The notes below the pieces were generated by a model. The model was not told where the DNA came from, ran no database searches, and was given only the letters and a program-made list of their open reading frames with translations. The position numbers and the translations under genes were made by a program. From Caballeronia peredens (GTDB lineage: Bacteria; Pseudomonadota; Gammaproteobacteria; Burkholderiales; Burkholderiaceae): a stretch of 64,000 nucleotides of DNA. Every line of letters starts with the position of its first letter. The stretch's first letter is position 1. The stretch covers positions 1-64,000 of the forward strand of contig FCOH02000015.1 of NCBI GenBank assembly GCA_001544595.2, in the 5' to 3' direction. This document shows, piece after piece, positions 31,669 to 40,259 of the stretch.

Positions 31669-32766
31669 ATGAACGTCACCGAATACTACGAAAACGAACT
31701 GCGCACGCGGGGTTATCAATCGGACGAGGCGCAGCTCGCGGCGGTCACGCGTTTGCAGCGCTGCTTCGACGAGTGGGTCGCGTACAAGTCGCGCCGCTCC
31801 AACGCGATCAAGAAGTTTCTCGTGCATCCGGACCTGCCGCGCGGCGTCTACATGTGGGGCGGCGTCGGGCGCGGCAAGAGCTTTCTGATGGACAGCTTCT
31901 ATGCGGTCGTGCCGGTGCAGCGCAAGACGCGGCTGCATTTCCACGAATTCATGCGGGAAGTGCATCGCGAACTGGAAGAGCTGAAAGGGCAGGCCGATCC
32001 GCTCGACGAACTCGCCCGGCGCATCGCCAAGCGCTACCGGCTGATTTGCTTCGACGAATTCCACGTCTCCGATATCGCCGACGCGATGATTCTCTATCGC
32101 CTGCTCGACCGGCTCTTCAAGAACGGCGTGCAGTTCGTGATGACATCCAATTACGAACCCGACGCGCTGTATCCGGAAGGGCTGCATCGCGACCGGCTGC
32201 TGCCGGCCATCGAGCTGATCAAGGAGCATCTCGACGTGCTCAACGTCGACGCCGGCACCGATTACCGCAAGCGCACGCTCTCGCAGGTGCAGGCGTATCA
32301 CACGCCGCTCGGCGCCGCCGCCGACAAGGCCTTGCGCGCCGATTTCGCGAAGCTCGCCGCGGTGCCCGACGAAAGTCCGATCCTGCATATCGAAAAGCGC
32401 GAGATCAAGGCACTGCGGCGCGCGGACGGCGTCGTGTGGTTCGATTTCGCGACCTTGTGCGGCGGCCCGCGCTCGCAGAACGACTATCTCGAACTCGCGA
32501 ACCGATTCCACGCGGTAATCCTCTCGGACGTGCCGCAGATGACGCCGCGCATGGCGTCCGAGGCGCGTCGCTTCACGTGGCTGATCGACGTTTTCTACGA
32601 CCACAAGGTGAAGCTGCTGATGTCGGCGGCCGTGCCCGCGGAAGAGCTGTATGTCGAAGGGCCGATGGCCAACGAGTTTGCGCGTACGGTGTCGCGCATC
32701 GTCGAGATGCAGTCGAAGGAGTATCTGGAAGCGCCGCGCCGTGTCGCGGATATTTCGCTGACCTAA
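31669..32766 (+). CDS. zapE: cell division ATPase ZapE (AFG1 family)
   Basis: This 365-residue AAA-type ATPase has Walker A GGVGRGKS (64-71) and Walker B RLICFDEFHV (near 125), followed by the family block MTSNYEPDALYPEGLHRDRLLPAIELIK. E. coli ZapE binds FtsZ and influences Z-ring stability, especially under low oxygen and heat. The length matches (E. coli 375). The upstream ribosome site is weak (GCAGAAG). It follows lpdA on the same strand and may be part of the transcript. Confidence 0.94.
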   Translation: MNVTEYYENELRTRGYQSDEAQLAAVTRLQRCFDEWVAYKSRRSNAIKKFLVHPDLPRGVYMWGGVGRGKSFLMDSFYAVVPVQRKTRLHFHEFMREVHRELEELKGQADPLDELARRIAKRYRLICFDEFHVSDIADAMILYRLLDRLFKNGVQFVMTSNYEPDALYPEGLHRDRLLPAIELIKEHLDVLNVDAGTDYRKRTLSQVQAYHTPLGAAADKALRADFAKLAAVPDESPILHIEKREIKALRRADGVVWFDFATLCGGPRSQNDYLELANRFHAVILSDVPQMTPRMASEARRFTWLIDVFYDHKVKLLMSAAVPAEELYVEGPMANEFARTVSRIVEMQSKEYLEAPRRVADISLT

Positions 32767-32907
32767 TACGAGAATCAAAAATCGGCGGTTAGCCAAACGG
32801 CATAAGGCTTTTCGGGCCTTTTCAAGATTCGGAGCGTTCTGATTTGCGGGCTCTGCGGTACTCGGTATCGTCGGTACCGTTTATCAGTCAGCACATTGGA
32901 GAATCTA

Positions 32908-33288
32908 GTGAAGCCCTATCGCGATATGTCCGACGAAGAATGGCAGATGGTTGCCCCTCTGCTTCCTGAACTGCGTCCGCGTTCGGAATTGCGCGGGAGG
33001 CCGCTTGCGAACACGCGCGCCGTGCTCAACGGCGTGCTCTGGGTCATGTATAGCGGCGCGTCGTGGTCCACGTTGCCGCGCAAGTATCCGTCGTATCAGA
33101 CGTGTCACCGGCGTTTCAAGGCATGGCACGAAACGGGTGTACTGTCGCGCGTAATGATCCAGTTGTTCGGTCCGGCGGGGGAGTCGCTCTATGCGCTGAT
33201 GACATCGCGCATGCGCGTGCCGGGGGACATCAGGGTCGAGAATGCCGCGATCGAAACGGAGAACATGCCGCAGCGCCGCGCAGCGTAA
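32908..33288 (+). CDS. solitary IS5/IS402-type transposase N-domain protein (DUF4096-like)
   Basis: This 126-residue protein carries the IS5-group N-terminal DNA-binding domain (MSDEEWQMVAPLLPE; LANTRAVLNGVLWVMYSGASWSTLPRKYPSYQTCHRRFKAW) and no DDE catalytic domain. The tail (about 85-126) differs from that of the protein at 5044-5445, though the shared domain aligns by eye. I start at the GTG at 32908, which has TTGGAG six bases upstream; a TTG at 32896 is also open. It has its own terminator and I see no inverted repeats at its flanks. Domestication of a transposase domain is the simplest reading. Confidence 0.78.
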   Translation: MKPYRDMSDEEWQMVAPLLPELRPRSELRGRPLANTRAVLNGVLWVMYSGASWSTLPRKYPSYQTCHRRFKAWHETGVLSRVMIQLFGPAGESLYALMTSRMRVPGDIRVENAAIETENMPQRRAA

Positions 33289-33316
33289 GCCGAAACTCCG
33301 CGCGCGCCATGAAACG

Positions 33317-33357
33317 AGCCGGCCGCAGACGTTCGTCTGCGGCCGGCTTTGTCGTTT
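33317..33357 (+). terminator. Rho-independent terminator
   Basis: AGCCGGCCGCAGAC pairs over 14 bases with GTCTGCGGCCGGCT around a GTTC-type loop and is followed by TTGTCGTTTT. It serves the 32908-33288 gene and may also face the convergent DUF2147 gene. Confidence 0.85.
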
Positions 33358-33378
33358 TCGGGCACGGGCACGAACGCG

Positions 33379-33840
33379 TTATGGCTGGCGCACCCAGGTT
33401 TGCGAGCGCCCGAGCAGCGACACGCCGATATACCCGCGCACCACGAGCTTCTGTCCGCCGTCTTCGAGTTTCATCTTGCACTTGTAGAGCTTGCCGTTCT
33501 CCGGATCGAGAATCTGGCCGCCGTCCCACCCATCGCCGTCCTGCCGCATCCCGGTGATGATCGTCATTCCCTTGACCAGTTGATCCTTTCGCTCGTCGGT
33601 GCAGGCGGTGCAGCGCCGTTCGGGTTGATCGAATTCGCCGATGCCGCGCACGACCTTGCCCGACAACTGGCCGCCGTCGTCGACGATCTGGATGACCGCT
33701 TTCGGCTTGCCCGTCTTGTCGTCGATGGTCTGCCAGGTGCCCACGGGCGTCGCCGATTGCGCCAGCGCGCTCGCCGCAAGCAGGGCGCCAAGCGCGCCGA
33801 GCAAGAGGCGCGCACCGCGTCGGCCGATGGAACGGGTCAT
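33379..33840 (-). CDS. DUF2147 family exported protein
   Basis: This 153-residue protein has a signal peptide (basic start, hydrophobic core, cleavage near ALAQS at 25-29). The mature domain has the DUF2147 pattern: PVGTWQTIDDKTGKPKAVIQI, GQLSGKVVRG, and GMRQDGDGWDGGQILDPENGKLYKCKM. It is a small beta-rich domain exported to the periplasm; its role is unknown. Conserved cysteines in RRCTACTDE and YKCKM may form disulfides. AAGGAG lies before the ATG at 33840; the frame runs back to 33972 but without a start signal. Confidence 0.9.
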   Translation of the reverse strand: MTRSIGRRGARLLLGALGALLAASALAQSATPVGTWQTIDDKTGKPKAVIQIVDDGGQLSGKVVRGIGEFDQPERRCTACTDERKDQLVKGMTIITGMRQDGDGWDGGQILDPENGKLYKCKMKLEDGGQKLVVRGYIGVSLLGRSQTWVRQP

Positions 33841-33968
33841 GTCGTTGTCTCCTTGTTTTGATCGTGATCGGTTCACCCGGCGCGCTTCGCGGCATGGCCG
33901 GGCCGACTCAGCATACGAGAAACCGATTGCCGCGTTTGGGAGGAAACGTTCTAGCGCGGCCGCGCCTT

Positions 33969-34757
33969 TCACAGACCGCGCGTGAGTCCCGCTTCGAGCG
34001 TGGCGAAAGTCCGCTCGTCGGTACGGTCAAAGTGCAGCGGCGTCACTGAAACGCGCCCGGCCGCGATTGCCGCCGTCTCGCTATCGGGCGAATTCGGGCG
34101 CGGGCCGCGCTGAAAACGCAGCCAGTGATAATCGATGCCGCGCGGATCGACCTCGGCGACCACGTCGATGCCCTCCACGAGCCCGACACCTTGCCGCGTC
34201 ACGGTGAGCGGACCGGCGGCGGATGCATCGCAATCGGGGAAATTGACGTTGAGGCACGTCGGCGCGTCGTGGGAAATGGCGAGCAACTGACGGATCACGC
34301 CCGGCGCGAGCGCACGCGCGGTGTCCCAGCGGACGTTTTCGCGATCGCGGAAAGTCTGACTGAGCGCAATCGACGGCAGGCCGAGCAGCAGACCGGTCAT
34401 GGCGGCGCCGACTGTGCCGGAGAACATGGTCTCGACGCCCAGATTTGCGCCGCGGTTGATGCCGGAAAGTACGAGCGTCGGCGGCGCGTCCTTCATGATG
34501 TGGCGCGCGCCCATCACGACGCAGTCGCCGGGCGTGCCCTGCACGCCGAAACGCCTCTCGCCCTTGCGCGACACGCGCAGCGGCGAATGGAGGCTGATGG
34601 AATGCGAGGTGCCGCTCTGATCGTGCTCGGGCGCGATCACCCAGACTTCGTGCGCCAGTTCGGCTGCGACGGCTTCGAGCACGGCGAGACCGGGTGCGTC
34701 GATGCCGTCGTCGTTGGTGATGAGCACACGTTGCACGATGGGTTCGAAGGCGGACAT
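33969..34757 (-). CDS. surE: 5'/3'-nucleotidase SurE
   Basis: This 262-residue metal-dependent phosphatase removes phosphate from nucleoside monophosphates. The N-terminal NDDGIDAPGL gives the metal-binding Asp16/Asp17, SGTSHSISL the Ser, and SGINRGANLGVETMFSGTVGAAM the Asn. AGGAGTGATT precedes the ATG. Burkholderiales often hold two surE paralogues, one next to pcm-nlpD-rpoS; this one lies apart from those genes, so it is probably the second copy. Confidence 0.93.
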   Translation of the reverse strand: MSAFEPIVQRVLITNDDGIDAPGLAVLEAVAAELAHEVWVIAPEHDQSGTSHSISLHSPLRVSRKGERRFGVQGTPGDCVVMGARHIMKDAPPTLVLSGINRGANLGVETMFSGTVGAAMTGLLLGLPSIALSQTFRDRENVRWDTARALAPGVIRQLLAISHDAPTCLNVNFPDCDASAAGPLTVTRQGVGLVEGIDVVAEVDPRGIDYHWLRFQRGPRPNSPDSETAAIAAGRVSVTPLHFDRTDERTFATLEAGLTRGL

Positions 34758-34850
34758 CGCGAATCACTCCTGGTCGATGAGGAAAAAGATCGACCGATTA
34801 TTACAGAGTTCGCGCGTCGGGCGTCCGGCGCTCGGGCGGCGCGGTGGCTT

Positions 34851-35093
34851 TTACTTGACGCCGAGGCCGCGCAGCACCGCGTTGCCGTCTTCGGTCAGGC
34901 GCACTTTCGGGCCGCCCGAATCCGGCGACACGATCTCGACGTAACCATATTCCTGCAGTGAGGCGACATCGGGCGTGGCCGCCATCACGTCGATGGGCGC
35001 GTGAAACAGCAGCAACAGCGTGGCGATTTCGTGGTGGCTCAACAGCCTTTTGATGGCTCGCACGGGAGCCGAAGCCGGACGGCGGAGGTTCAT
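34851..35093 (-). CDS. small conserved protein, possibly winged-helix
   Basis: This 80-residue cytoplasmic protein has a helix-helix-turn start (SAPVRAIKRLLSHHEIATLLLLFHAP) and an end reading EYGYVEIVSPDSGGPKVRLTEDGNAVLRGLG, which looks like the wing and last helix of a MarR-type winged helix. CGAGGA before the ATG supports the start. It may be a small DNA-binding protein or a relic of one. I recognise no named family. Confidence 0.65.
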   Translation of the reverse strand: MNLRRPASAPVRAIKRLLSHHEIATLLLLFHAPIDVMAATPDVASLQEYGYVEIVSPDSGGPKVRLTEDGNAVLRGLGVK

Positions 35094-35287
35094 GACCGAA
35101 TTCCTCGAATTTACATGACGATACGCGGCGCACGGAATTTGAAACGGTGCGCTGACCTTGATGTCGATGGAGTGCGGGCAGGTTATCGGCCGACTCTTAG
35201 GCGAAACTTAAAACGCGCGGTGCGCGCGGCGAACGGTTGTTACATCACGTGTCACGTCATCAGCGGGCGTTTCATTCGCGGCGCAGG

Positions 35288-36196
35288 TCAGAACCGATAG
35301 TCGGGATTTTTCGGGTCGAACGTCAGATCGTCGAAGGGTTTGGGCTCGATGCGCTCGAACGCCACGCTTTCGAAAATATTGCCGTCGTTGTCGAACGATT
35401 CGAGCGTGCGGATGAGCGGGCGCTCCAGATCGAGACCGAGCACTTCCTTCTTCGCGTAGAACTCCGGCTGCCCGGTAGGCGTTTCGTAGGTGATCAACAC
35501 GACGCGCATGCCATGCACGATCTTTACGTCGACATCCGTCGGCTTGGTGATGCCCGCTTCCGCGAACTTGTGTCCCTCGTCGATGAAATGTTGCGTCATC
35601 GCCTCGATGCCGAGTTCGCGGATCGAATGATTCGACTGCGCGCGGGCGAGCGCGCCGTTGACCGATGCCCACATCGGCACGACGCCCAGGAAACCGCCGA
35701 GATGGCCGTAGAGTTCGTCGGGGCGTTTGGAATCGTCGTAGATGACTTCCTGGCCCGCGTGCGCGCCGTCGGGCAGCCATTTCGCGTAGATGCGCAGCGG
35801 CTCGCGCGTCACGCGCACGAGCATGTGATCAGCGCGCTTCGGCCACTTGCCCTTGATGCGCTCGCGGCGCCACATGGTGAACTCGTAGGAAGCGTAGCCG
35901 CTCAGGCCTTCCTGCAGATAGCGCGGCAGCGTGCCCGGATCGAGCGAGCGGAACAGGGCGACGATTTGCGCGTCGTCGAGCTTCGCCAGCGCGCCGCTCG
36001 CAGCGGCTTTCGACAGCCATTGCGCCTGCTGCGCGGCACTGAGCGCGCCGATGCCCTGAGTCTCCGACGCCGCCTTGGCCGGTTCGTCGGCCGGTGTCTG
36101 CGCGAGCGCCGGACCGCCCGCAAACGCGACATACGCACAAAGGCTCGCGCAGGCGAACCGCAAGTCCGGGGCCCAGCGGTAGCGCGCACGCGGCAT
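35288..36196 (-). CDS. exported DUF1571-like protein at the end of the fatty-acid cluster
   Basis: This 302-residue protein has an N-terminal signal sequence (hydrophobic core about 10-30, cleavage near PALAQT). The body matches what I recall of DUF1571: EFTMWRRERIKGKWPKRADHMLVRVTREPLRIYAKWLPDGAHAGQEVIYDDSKR followed by GHLGGFLGVVPMW. That fold is related to periplasmic lipid carriers of the LolA type in other families, which fits a lipid context, but no function is assigned. The second ATG (36196) has GGAG six bases upstream and is the better start; the first, at 36202, abuts it. It starts 14 bp after fadD. Confidence 0.75.
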   Translation of the reverse strand: MPRARYRWAPDLRFACASLCAYVAFAGGPALAQTPADEPAKAASETQGIGALSAAQQAQWLSKAAASGALAKLDDAQIVALFRSLDPGTLPRYLQEGLSGYASYEFTMWRRERIKGKWPKRADHMLVRVTREPLRIYAKWLPDGAHAGQEVIYDDSKRPDELYGHLGGFLGVVPMWASVNGALARAQSNHSIRELGIEAMTQHFIDEGHKFAEAGITKPTDVDVKIVHGMRVVLITYETPTGQPEFYAKKEVLGLDLERPLIRTLESFDNDGNIFESVAFERIEPKPFDDLTFDPKNPDYRF

Positions 36197-36210
36197 GTGC
36201 ATCTCCGAAG

Positions 36211-37962
36211 CTAATTTTGCGGTTCCGATCCGGCCTCACGCGGCTCACGCAATTCGCGTCGCAGCACCTTGCCGATCGTCGTCTGCGGGAGCGAGTCGCG
36301 AAACTCGACGAAAGCGGGCACCTTATAGCCGGTCAGGTGTATACGGGCAAACTTCAGCAGTTCTTCCACGCCAAGCGACTCGTCGCGCTTCACGACGAAC
36401 ACCTTCACGCGCTCGCCCGTCACCGGATCGGGCACGCCGATCGCCGCGACCGCGCGCACTTTCGGATGCGCCGCGAGCACGTCTTCAATTTCGTTCGGAT
36501 ACACGTTGAAGCCCGACACGATCATCATGTCTTTCTTGCGGTCGATGAGCCGGATGAAGCCGCGCGCATCCATCACGCCGATGTCGCCGGTCGCGAGCCA
36601 GCCGTGCTCGTCGATGGCTTTCGCCGTATCTTCCGGGCGGTTCCAGTAGCCTTTCATCACTTGCGGGCCCCGCACGCAGAGTTCGCCCGCCTCGCCGATG
36701 TCCGCCCACGCGCCGTCTTCGCGGCGCATCCGCACCTGAGTAGACGGCACGGGCAGGCCGATCGTTCCATCGAAAGCGTGCGTGGCGTGCGTTTCGAGCG
36801 GCGTTGCGCAGACGAGCGGCGAGCATTCGGTGAGCCCGTAGCCTTCGATGAGCGTCTGGCCCGTCATCGCCCGAAAGCGCTCGGCGACGGCGCGCTGCGT
36901 CGCCATGCCGCCCGCCATCGCGAGCTTGAGCGCGGAGAAGTCGCGCGTGCGGAATGCGTCGTTGTCCATGAGTGCGCTGTAGAGCGTGTTGAGCGCGGTG
37001 ATCGCCGTGAAGTTCTCGTGACGCAGCGCGCGCATGAGCGCCCGGATATCGCGCGGATTGATGATCAGCACATTGCGCGCGCCGATGCCCAGAAACGAGA
37101 GCGCGTTCACCGTCAAAGAATAGATGTGATAGAGCGGCAACGGCGTGACGACGATTTCTTTTTCATCGACGAGCCGTCCGCGCGCCCACGCGAGCGCCTG
37201 CAACACATTGGCGATGACATTGCGATGCGTGAGCATCGCACCCTTCGCGGTGCCCGTGGTGCCGCCGGTGTACTGGATGAACGCGATATCGCCGTGTCCG
37301 ATCCGCACCGCCTCGAACGGGCGGCGTGCACCACGCGCGAGCGCATGCGGCAGGCGCACGGCATCGGGCAGCGAATAGGGCGGCACCTGTTTCTTCACAT
37401 AGCGCAGGATCAGATCGATGGCGCGGCCTTTCAGGTTGAGGCCGTCGCCGAGCAGATCGCCGAGGCCGGTCACGACGACATTCCTGATGCGCGAGCCCGG
37501 CCGCGCGTCCTGCACCGTTCTGGCGAAGTTCTCGAACACGACGATGGTCTGCGCGCCGCTGTCCTTCAGCTGATGACTGAGCTCGCGCACTGTATAGAGC
37601 GGATTCACGTTCACGACGATCGCGCCCGCGAGCAGCGTACCGAACAGCGTGACGGCGTAGGCGAGCGTGTTGGGCATCATCAGCGCGACGCGATCGCCGG
37701 GCTTCACGCCGCTCGCCTGCAAATACGACGCGAACGCATGCGCCTTTTCGCCGAGCACCGCGAAGCGCATCTCGGAGCCGAGGCTCACGAACGCGACGCG
37801 TTCCCGGAAGCGCCCGACACATTCGTCGAAGAAATGCGCGAGCGAGCGATAGCGCGACGGATCGATCTCGCGCGCGACATCGGGCGGATACGACGCGTAC
37901 CAGATGCCGTCGGTCGCGTGCGGCTCCATCGCCCCGCGCGGCGCTGCCTGTCCCGGGCTCAT
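36211..37962 (-). CDS. fadD: long-chain fatty acid--CoA ligase (FadD-like)
   Basis: This 583-residue adenylate-forming enzyme activates fatty acids with ATP and CoA. The AMP-binding motif YTGGTTGTAKGAMLTHRN (near 205-222), GYGLTECSP, and the C-terminal GWLATGDIGVMDARGFIRLIDRKKDMMIVSGFNVYPNEIE and QTTIGKVLRREL (catalytic Lys) are complete. GGAGACACC lies just upstream of the ATG. It is the fifth gene of a minus-strand cluster that also codes the four enzymes of a beta-oxidation round. Confidence 0.94.
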   Translation of the reverse strand: MSPGQAAPRGAMEPHATDGIWYASYPPDVAREIDPSRYRSLAHFFDECVGRFRERVAFVSLGSEMRFAVLGEKAHAFASYLQASGVKPGDRVALMMPNTLAYAVTLFGTLLAGAIVVNVNPLYTVRELSHQLKDSGAQTIVVFENFARTVQDARPGSRIRNVVVTGLGDLLGDGLNLKGRAIDLILRYVKKQVPPYSLPDAVRLPHALARGARRPFEAVRIGHGDIAFIQYTGGTTGTAKGAMLTHRNVIANVLQALAWARGRLVDEKEIVVTPLPLYHIYSLTVNALSFLGIGARNVLIINPRDIRALMRALRHENFTAITALNTLYSALMDNDAFRTRDFSALKLAMAGGMATQRAVAERFRAMTGQTLIEGYGLTECSPLVCATPLETHATHAFDGTIGLPVPSTQVRMRREDGAWADIGEAGELCVRGPQVMKGYWNRPEDTAKAIDEHGWLATGDIGVMDARGFIRLIDRKKDMMIVSGFNVYPNEIEDVLAAHPKVRAVAAIGVPDPVTGERVKVFVVKRDESLGVEELLKFARIHLTGYKVPAFVEFRDSLPQTTIGKVLRRELREPREAGSEPQN

Positions 37963-38021
37963 GTGGTGTCTCCGTTGGCGCGCCGCGTTTGCGTCGACGG
38001 GCGCGCCTTATTTTTTACGGC

Positions 38022-39329
38022 TCAACGCTCGAGAATCGCGACGACGCCCTGACCGCCGGCCGCGCAAATCGAGATCAATCCGCGCAGCGGCTTGCCGTCG
38101 CTGCGCGCGGGCGCTTTCGCGAGCATTTTCGCGAGCGTGCCGACGATGCGTCCGCCCGTCGCCGCGAACGGATGGCCGGTCGCGAGCGAGCTGCCGTTCA
38201 CGTTCAGGCGCGCGCGATCGATCGAGCCGAACGGCGCATTCAGGCCGAGCGCGGTGCGGCAATATTCGTCGTCTTCCCACGCGGCGAGCGTGCACAGCAC
38301 CTGGGCCGCGAACGCTTCGTGAATCTCGTAGAAATCGAAGTCGGGCAGCGCGAGCCCGGCGCGCGCGAGCATCGGCGGCACGGCGTAGGCGGGCGCCATC
38401 AGCAGGCCTTCGCGCTGCTCGAAAAAATCGACGGCGGCGCTGGCCGAGTAACTGAGATACGCCTGCACCGGCAGGCCGCGCTCGGCGGCCCATTGCTCGG
38501 ACGCGAGCAGCACGGCCGAGGCGCCGTCGGTGAGCGGCGTCGAGTTGCCCGCGGTGAGCGTGCCCGCGTCGCGATCGAAGACGGGTTTCAGTTGCGCGAG
38601 CTGATCGAGCGACACGTCGGGGCGCAGCGTGTTGTCGCGCGTGAGCCCTTTGTACGGCGTCATCAGGTCGTTGAAGAAGCCGCGCCCGTAAGCCGACGCC
38701 AGCTTGCGATGACTCTCCTGCGCGAGCGCGTCCTGCGCCTCGCGCGCGATCTTCCAGCGCTTGGCCATCAGTTCGCAGTGCTCGCCCATCGAGAGTCCCG
38801 TGCGCGGCTCCGCGTTGCGCGGCAACAGCGGCCTGAAGAACATGCCGGGCCGCAGTTTCGCGAGCGCGCCGACGCGCGCGCTGGCCGAGCGTCCGCGATT
38901 CGCTTCGAGCAGGATCTTGCGCATGCGCTCGTTCACGGCGATGGGCGCATCCGACGCGGTATCGACGCCGCCCGCGATGCCCACGTCGATCTGTCCGAGC
39001 GCGATCTTGTTGGCGACCAGAATCACGGTTTCGAGGCCGGTGCCGCAGGCCTGCTGCACGTCGTAGGCGGGCGTCTGCTTCGCGAGCGTGGTCGAGAGCG
39101 CGGCTTCGCGCGTGAGATTGAAATCGCGCGAATGCTTGACGACGGCGCCCGCCGCGATTTCGCCCAGGCGCATGCCGTGCAGCTCGAAGCGATCGACGAG
39201 TCCCTGCAGCGTGAAGCTCAGCATGTCCTGATTGGATGCGCTCGCGTACGCCGTGTTCGAGCGCGCGAACGGAATGCGGTTGCTGCCGACGATCGCCACC
39301 CGCCGCACCCCGGTGCCGACGATGCTCAT
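38022..39329 (-). CDS. fadI: acetyl-CoA C-acyltransferase (FadI/FadA2-like thiolase)
   Basis: This 435-residue thiolase cleaves 3-oxoacyl-CoA to acetyl-CoA and a shortened acyl-CoA. Catalytic residues are clear: Cys95 in QQACGTGLE, His337 in EIHEAF, His386 in NGSSLATGHPF and Cys422 in CAAGGQG. The length and pattern fit the FadI/FadA2 branch (E. coli FadI 436). I use the ATG at 39329, which has GGGAGC upstream and overlaps the stop of the maoC gene by 4 bp (ATGA), so the two are coupled. The frame extends to 39539 but only within maoC. Confidence 0.93.
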   Translation of the reverse strand: MSIVGTGVRRVAIVGSNRIPFARSNTAYASASNQDMLSFTLQGLVDRFELHGMRLGEIAAGAVVKHSRDFNLTREAALSTTLAKQTPAYDVQQACGTGLETVILVANKIALGQIDVGIAGGVDTASDAPIAVNERMRKILLEANRGRSASARVGALAKLRPGMFFRPLLPRNAEPRTGLSMGEHCELMAKRWKIAREAQDALAQESHRKLASAYGRGFFNDLMTPYKGLTRDNTLRPDVSLDQLAQLKPVFDRDAGTLTAGNSTPLTDGASAVLLASEQWAAERGLPVQAYLSYSASAAVDFFEQREGLLMAPAYAVPPMLARAGLALPDFDFYEIHEAFAAQVLCTLAAWEDDEYCRTALGLNAPFGSIDRARLNVNGSSLATGHPFAATGGRIVGTLAKMLAKAPARSDGKPLRGLISICAAGGQGVVAILER

Positions 39330-40234
39330 GGCAGCTCCCATTCGAAATGGCCGCGCAGATGCGGACGGTCGCCCGCGAGATCGCGCACTTCGAAATCGCG
39401 CGCGGTGGGCGAGGGCGCGGCGCTCCAGAGCGTCGCGTCGCCGGGCAGATAGAGCGGGCTCTTGAAATCGCCGTGCGCATATCCGGCGGCGAGCGCCTTC
39501 ACCGGATGCAGCGCCGCCAGCGTGCGCGCGAGCGTCCACATGCCGTGCGCGATCGCGCGCGGAAAGCCGAACGCCTTCGCCGTGAGCGTATGCAGATGAA
39601 TCGGATTGAAGTCGCCGGACGCCTTCGCGTAGTCGCGTCCGAGTTGCGGCGGCAACTGCCAGCGCGCTTCGCGGGCGAGCAGCGGCACGCGCGCGGGAAT
39701 GTCGAGCGCAGCGGAGGCATCCGCGGGTGCCGCGCTTTCACTGCGCACGCCGCGCTTCAGATAGACGCTGTCGCCGTCCCACACGGCTTCGCCGCGCCGG
39801 TAGATGCGCGTATGCAGCGTGAACGCCTGGCCTTTCTGATGCGGCACGAGCGGCCCGCATTCCACCTCGATGCGCAGGCCCTGACCCGCCGCGAGCGGCC
39901 GCCGCAGCCGCACGCTGTTGGCGAGATGCACAACGCCGAGTGCCGACCACGGAAACGACGGATCGGTGAGCATCATCAGATGCAGCGGGAACGCGAGCAC
40001 GTGCGGAAAGGTGAGCGGCACGCCGTGCTCGGGAATGAAGCCGCACACGCGCGCGTAGCGGCCGATATGCTCGGCGTCGAGCCTGACGTCCGGGCGCACG
40101 AGACGCAGTGCGGGCAATTCCTGCGAACGCGTCCGCCTGAAGAGCCCGGGCAGCGCGCGTCCGTACAGCTTCGCGGGCGGCGGCAGGGTATCGATGACGA
40201 CGGTGCGGGCGCGCGGCATGGTCGGTGCGTGCAT
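39326..40234 (-). CDS. MaoC-type double-hot-dog enoyl-CoA hydratase (HtdX-like)
   Basis: This 302-residue protein is two hot-dog folds in one chain. The second half has the hydratase-2 motif YAKASGDFNPIH (202-213), with Asp208 and His213 as the catalytic pair, and the first half is a degenerate partner. Enzymes of this class hydrate trans-2-enoyl-CoA to (R)-3-hydroxyacyl-CoA. The length and layout fit mycobacterial HtdX-type proteins. The start at 40234 has AGGAG about 10 bases upstream; frames to 40270 would overlap fabG. It is followed by the thiolase with a 4-bp overlap. Confidence 0.87.
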   Translation of the reverse strand: MHAPTMPRARTVVIDTLPPPAKLYGRALPGLFRRTRSQELPALRLVRPDVRLDAEHIGRYARVCGFIPEHGVPLTFPHVLAFPLHLMMLTDPSFPWSALGVVHLANSVRLRRPLAAGQGLRIEVECGPLVPHQKGQAFTLHTRIYRRGEAVWDGDSVYLKRGVRSESAAPADASAALDIPARVPLLAREARWQLPPQLGRDYAKASGDFNPIHLHTLTAKAFGFPRAIAHGMWTLARTLAALHPVKALAAGYAHGDFKSPLYLPGDATLWSAAPSPTARDFEVRDLAGDRPHLRGHFEWELP

Positions 40235-40259
40235 GCGTTCCTGGCTCCTCATGTCACCG

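Noticed and set aside
30136..32796. An 886-residue minus-strand frame across lpdA and zapE
   Set aside because: Antisense shadow that crosses two well-defined genes and their junction.
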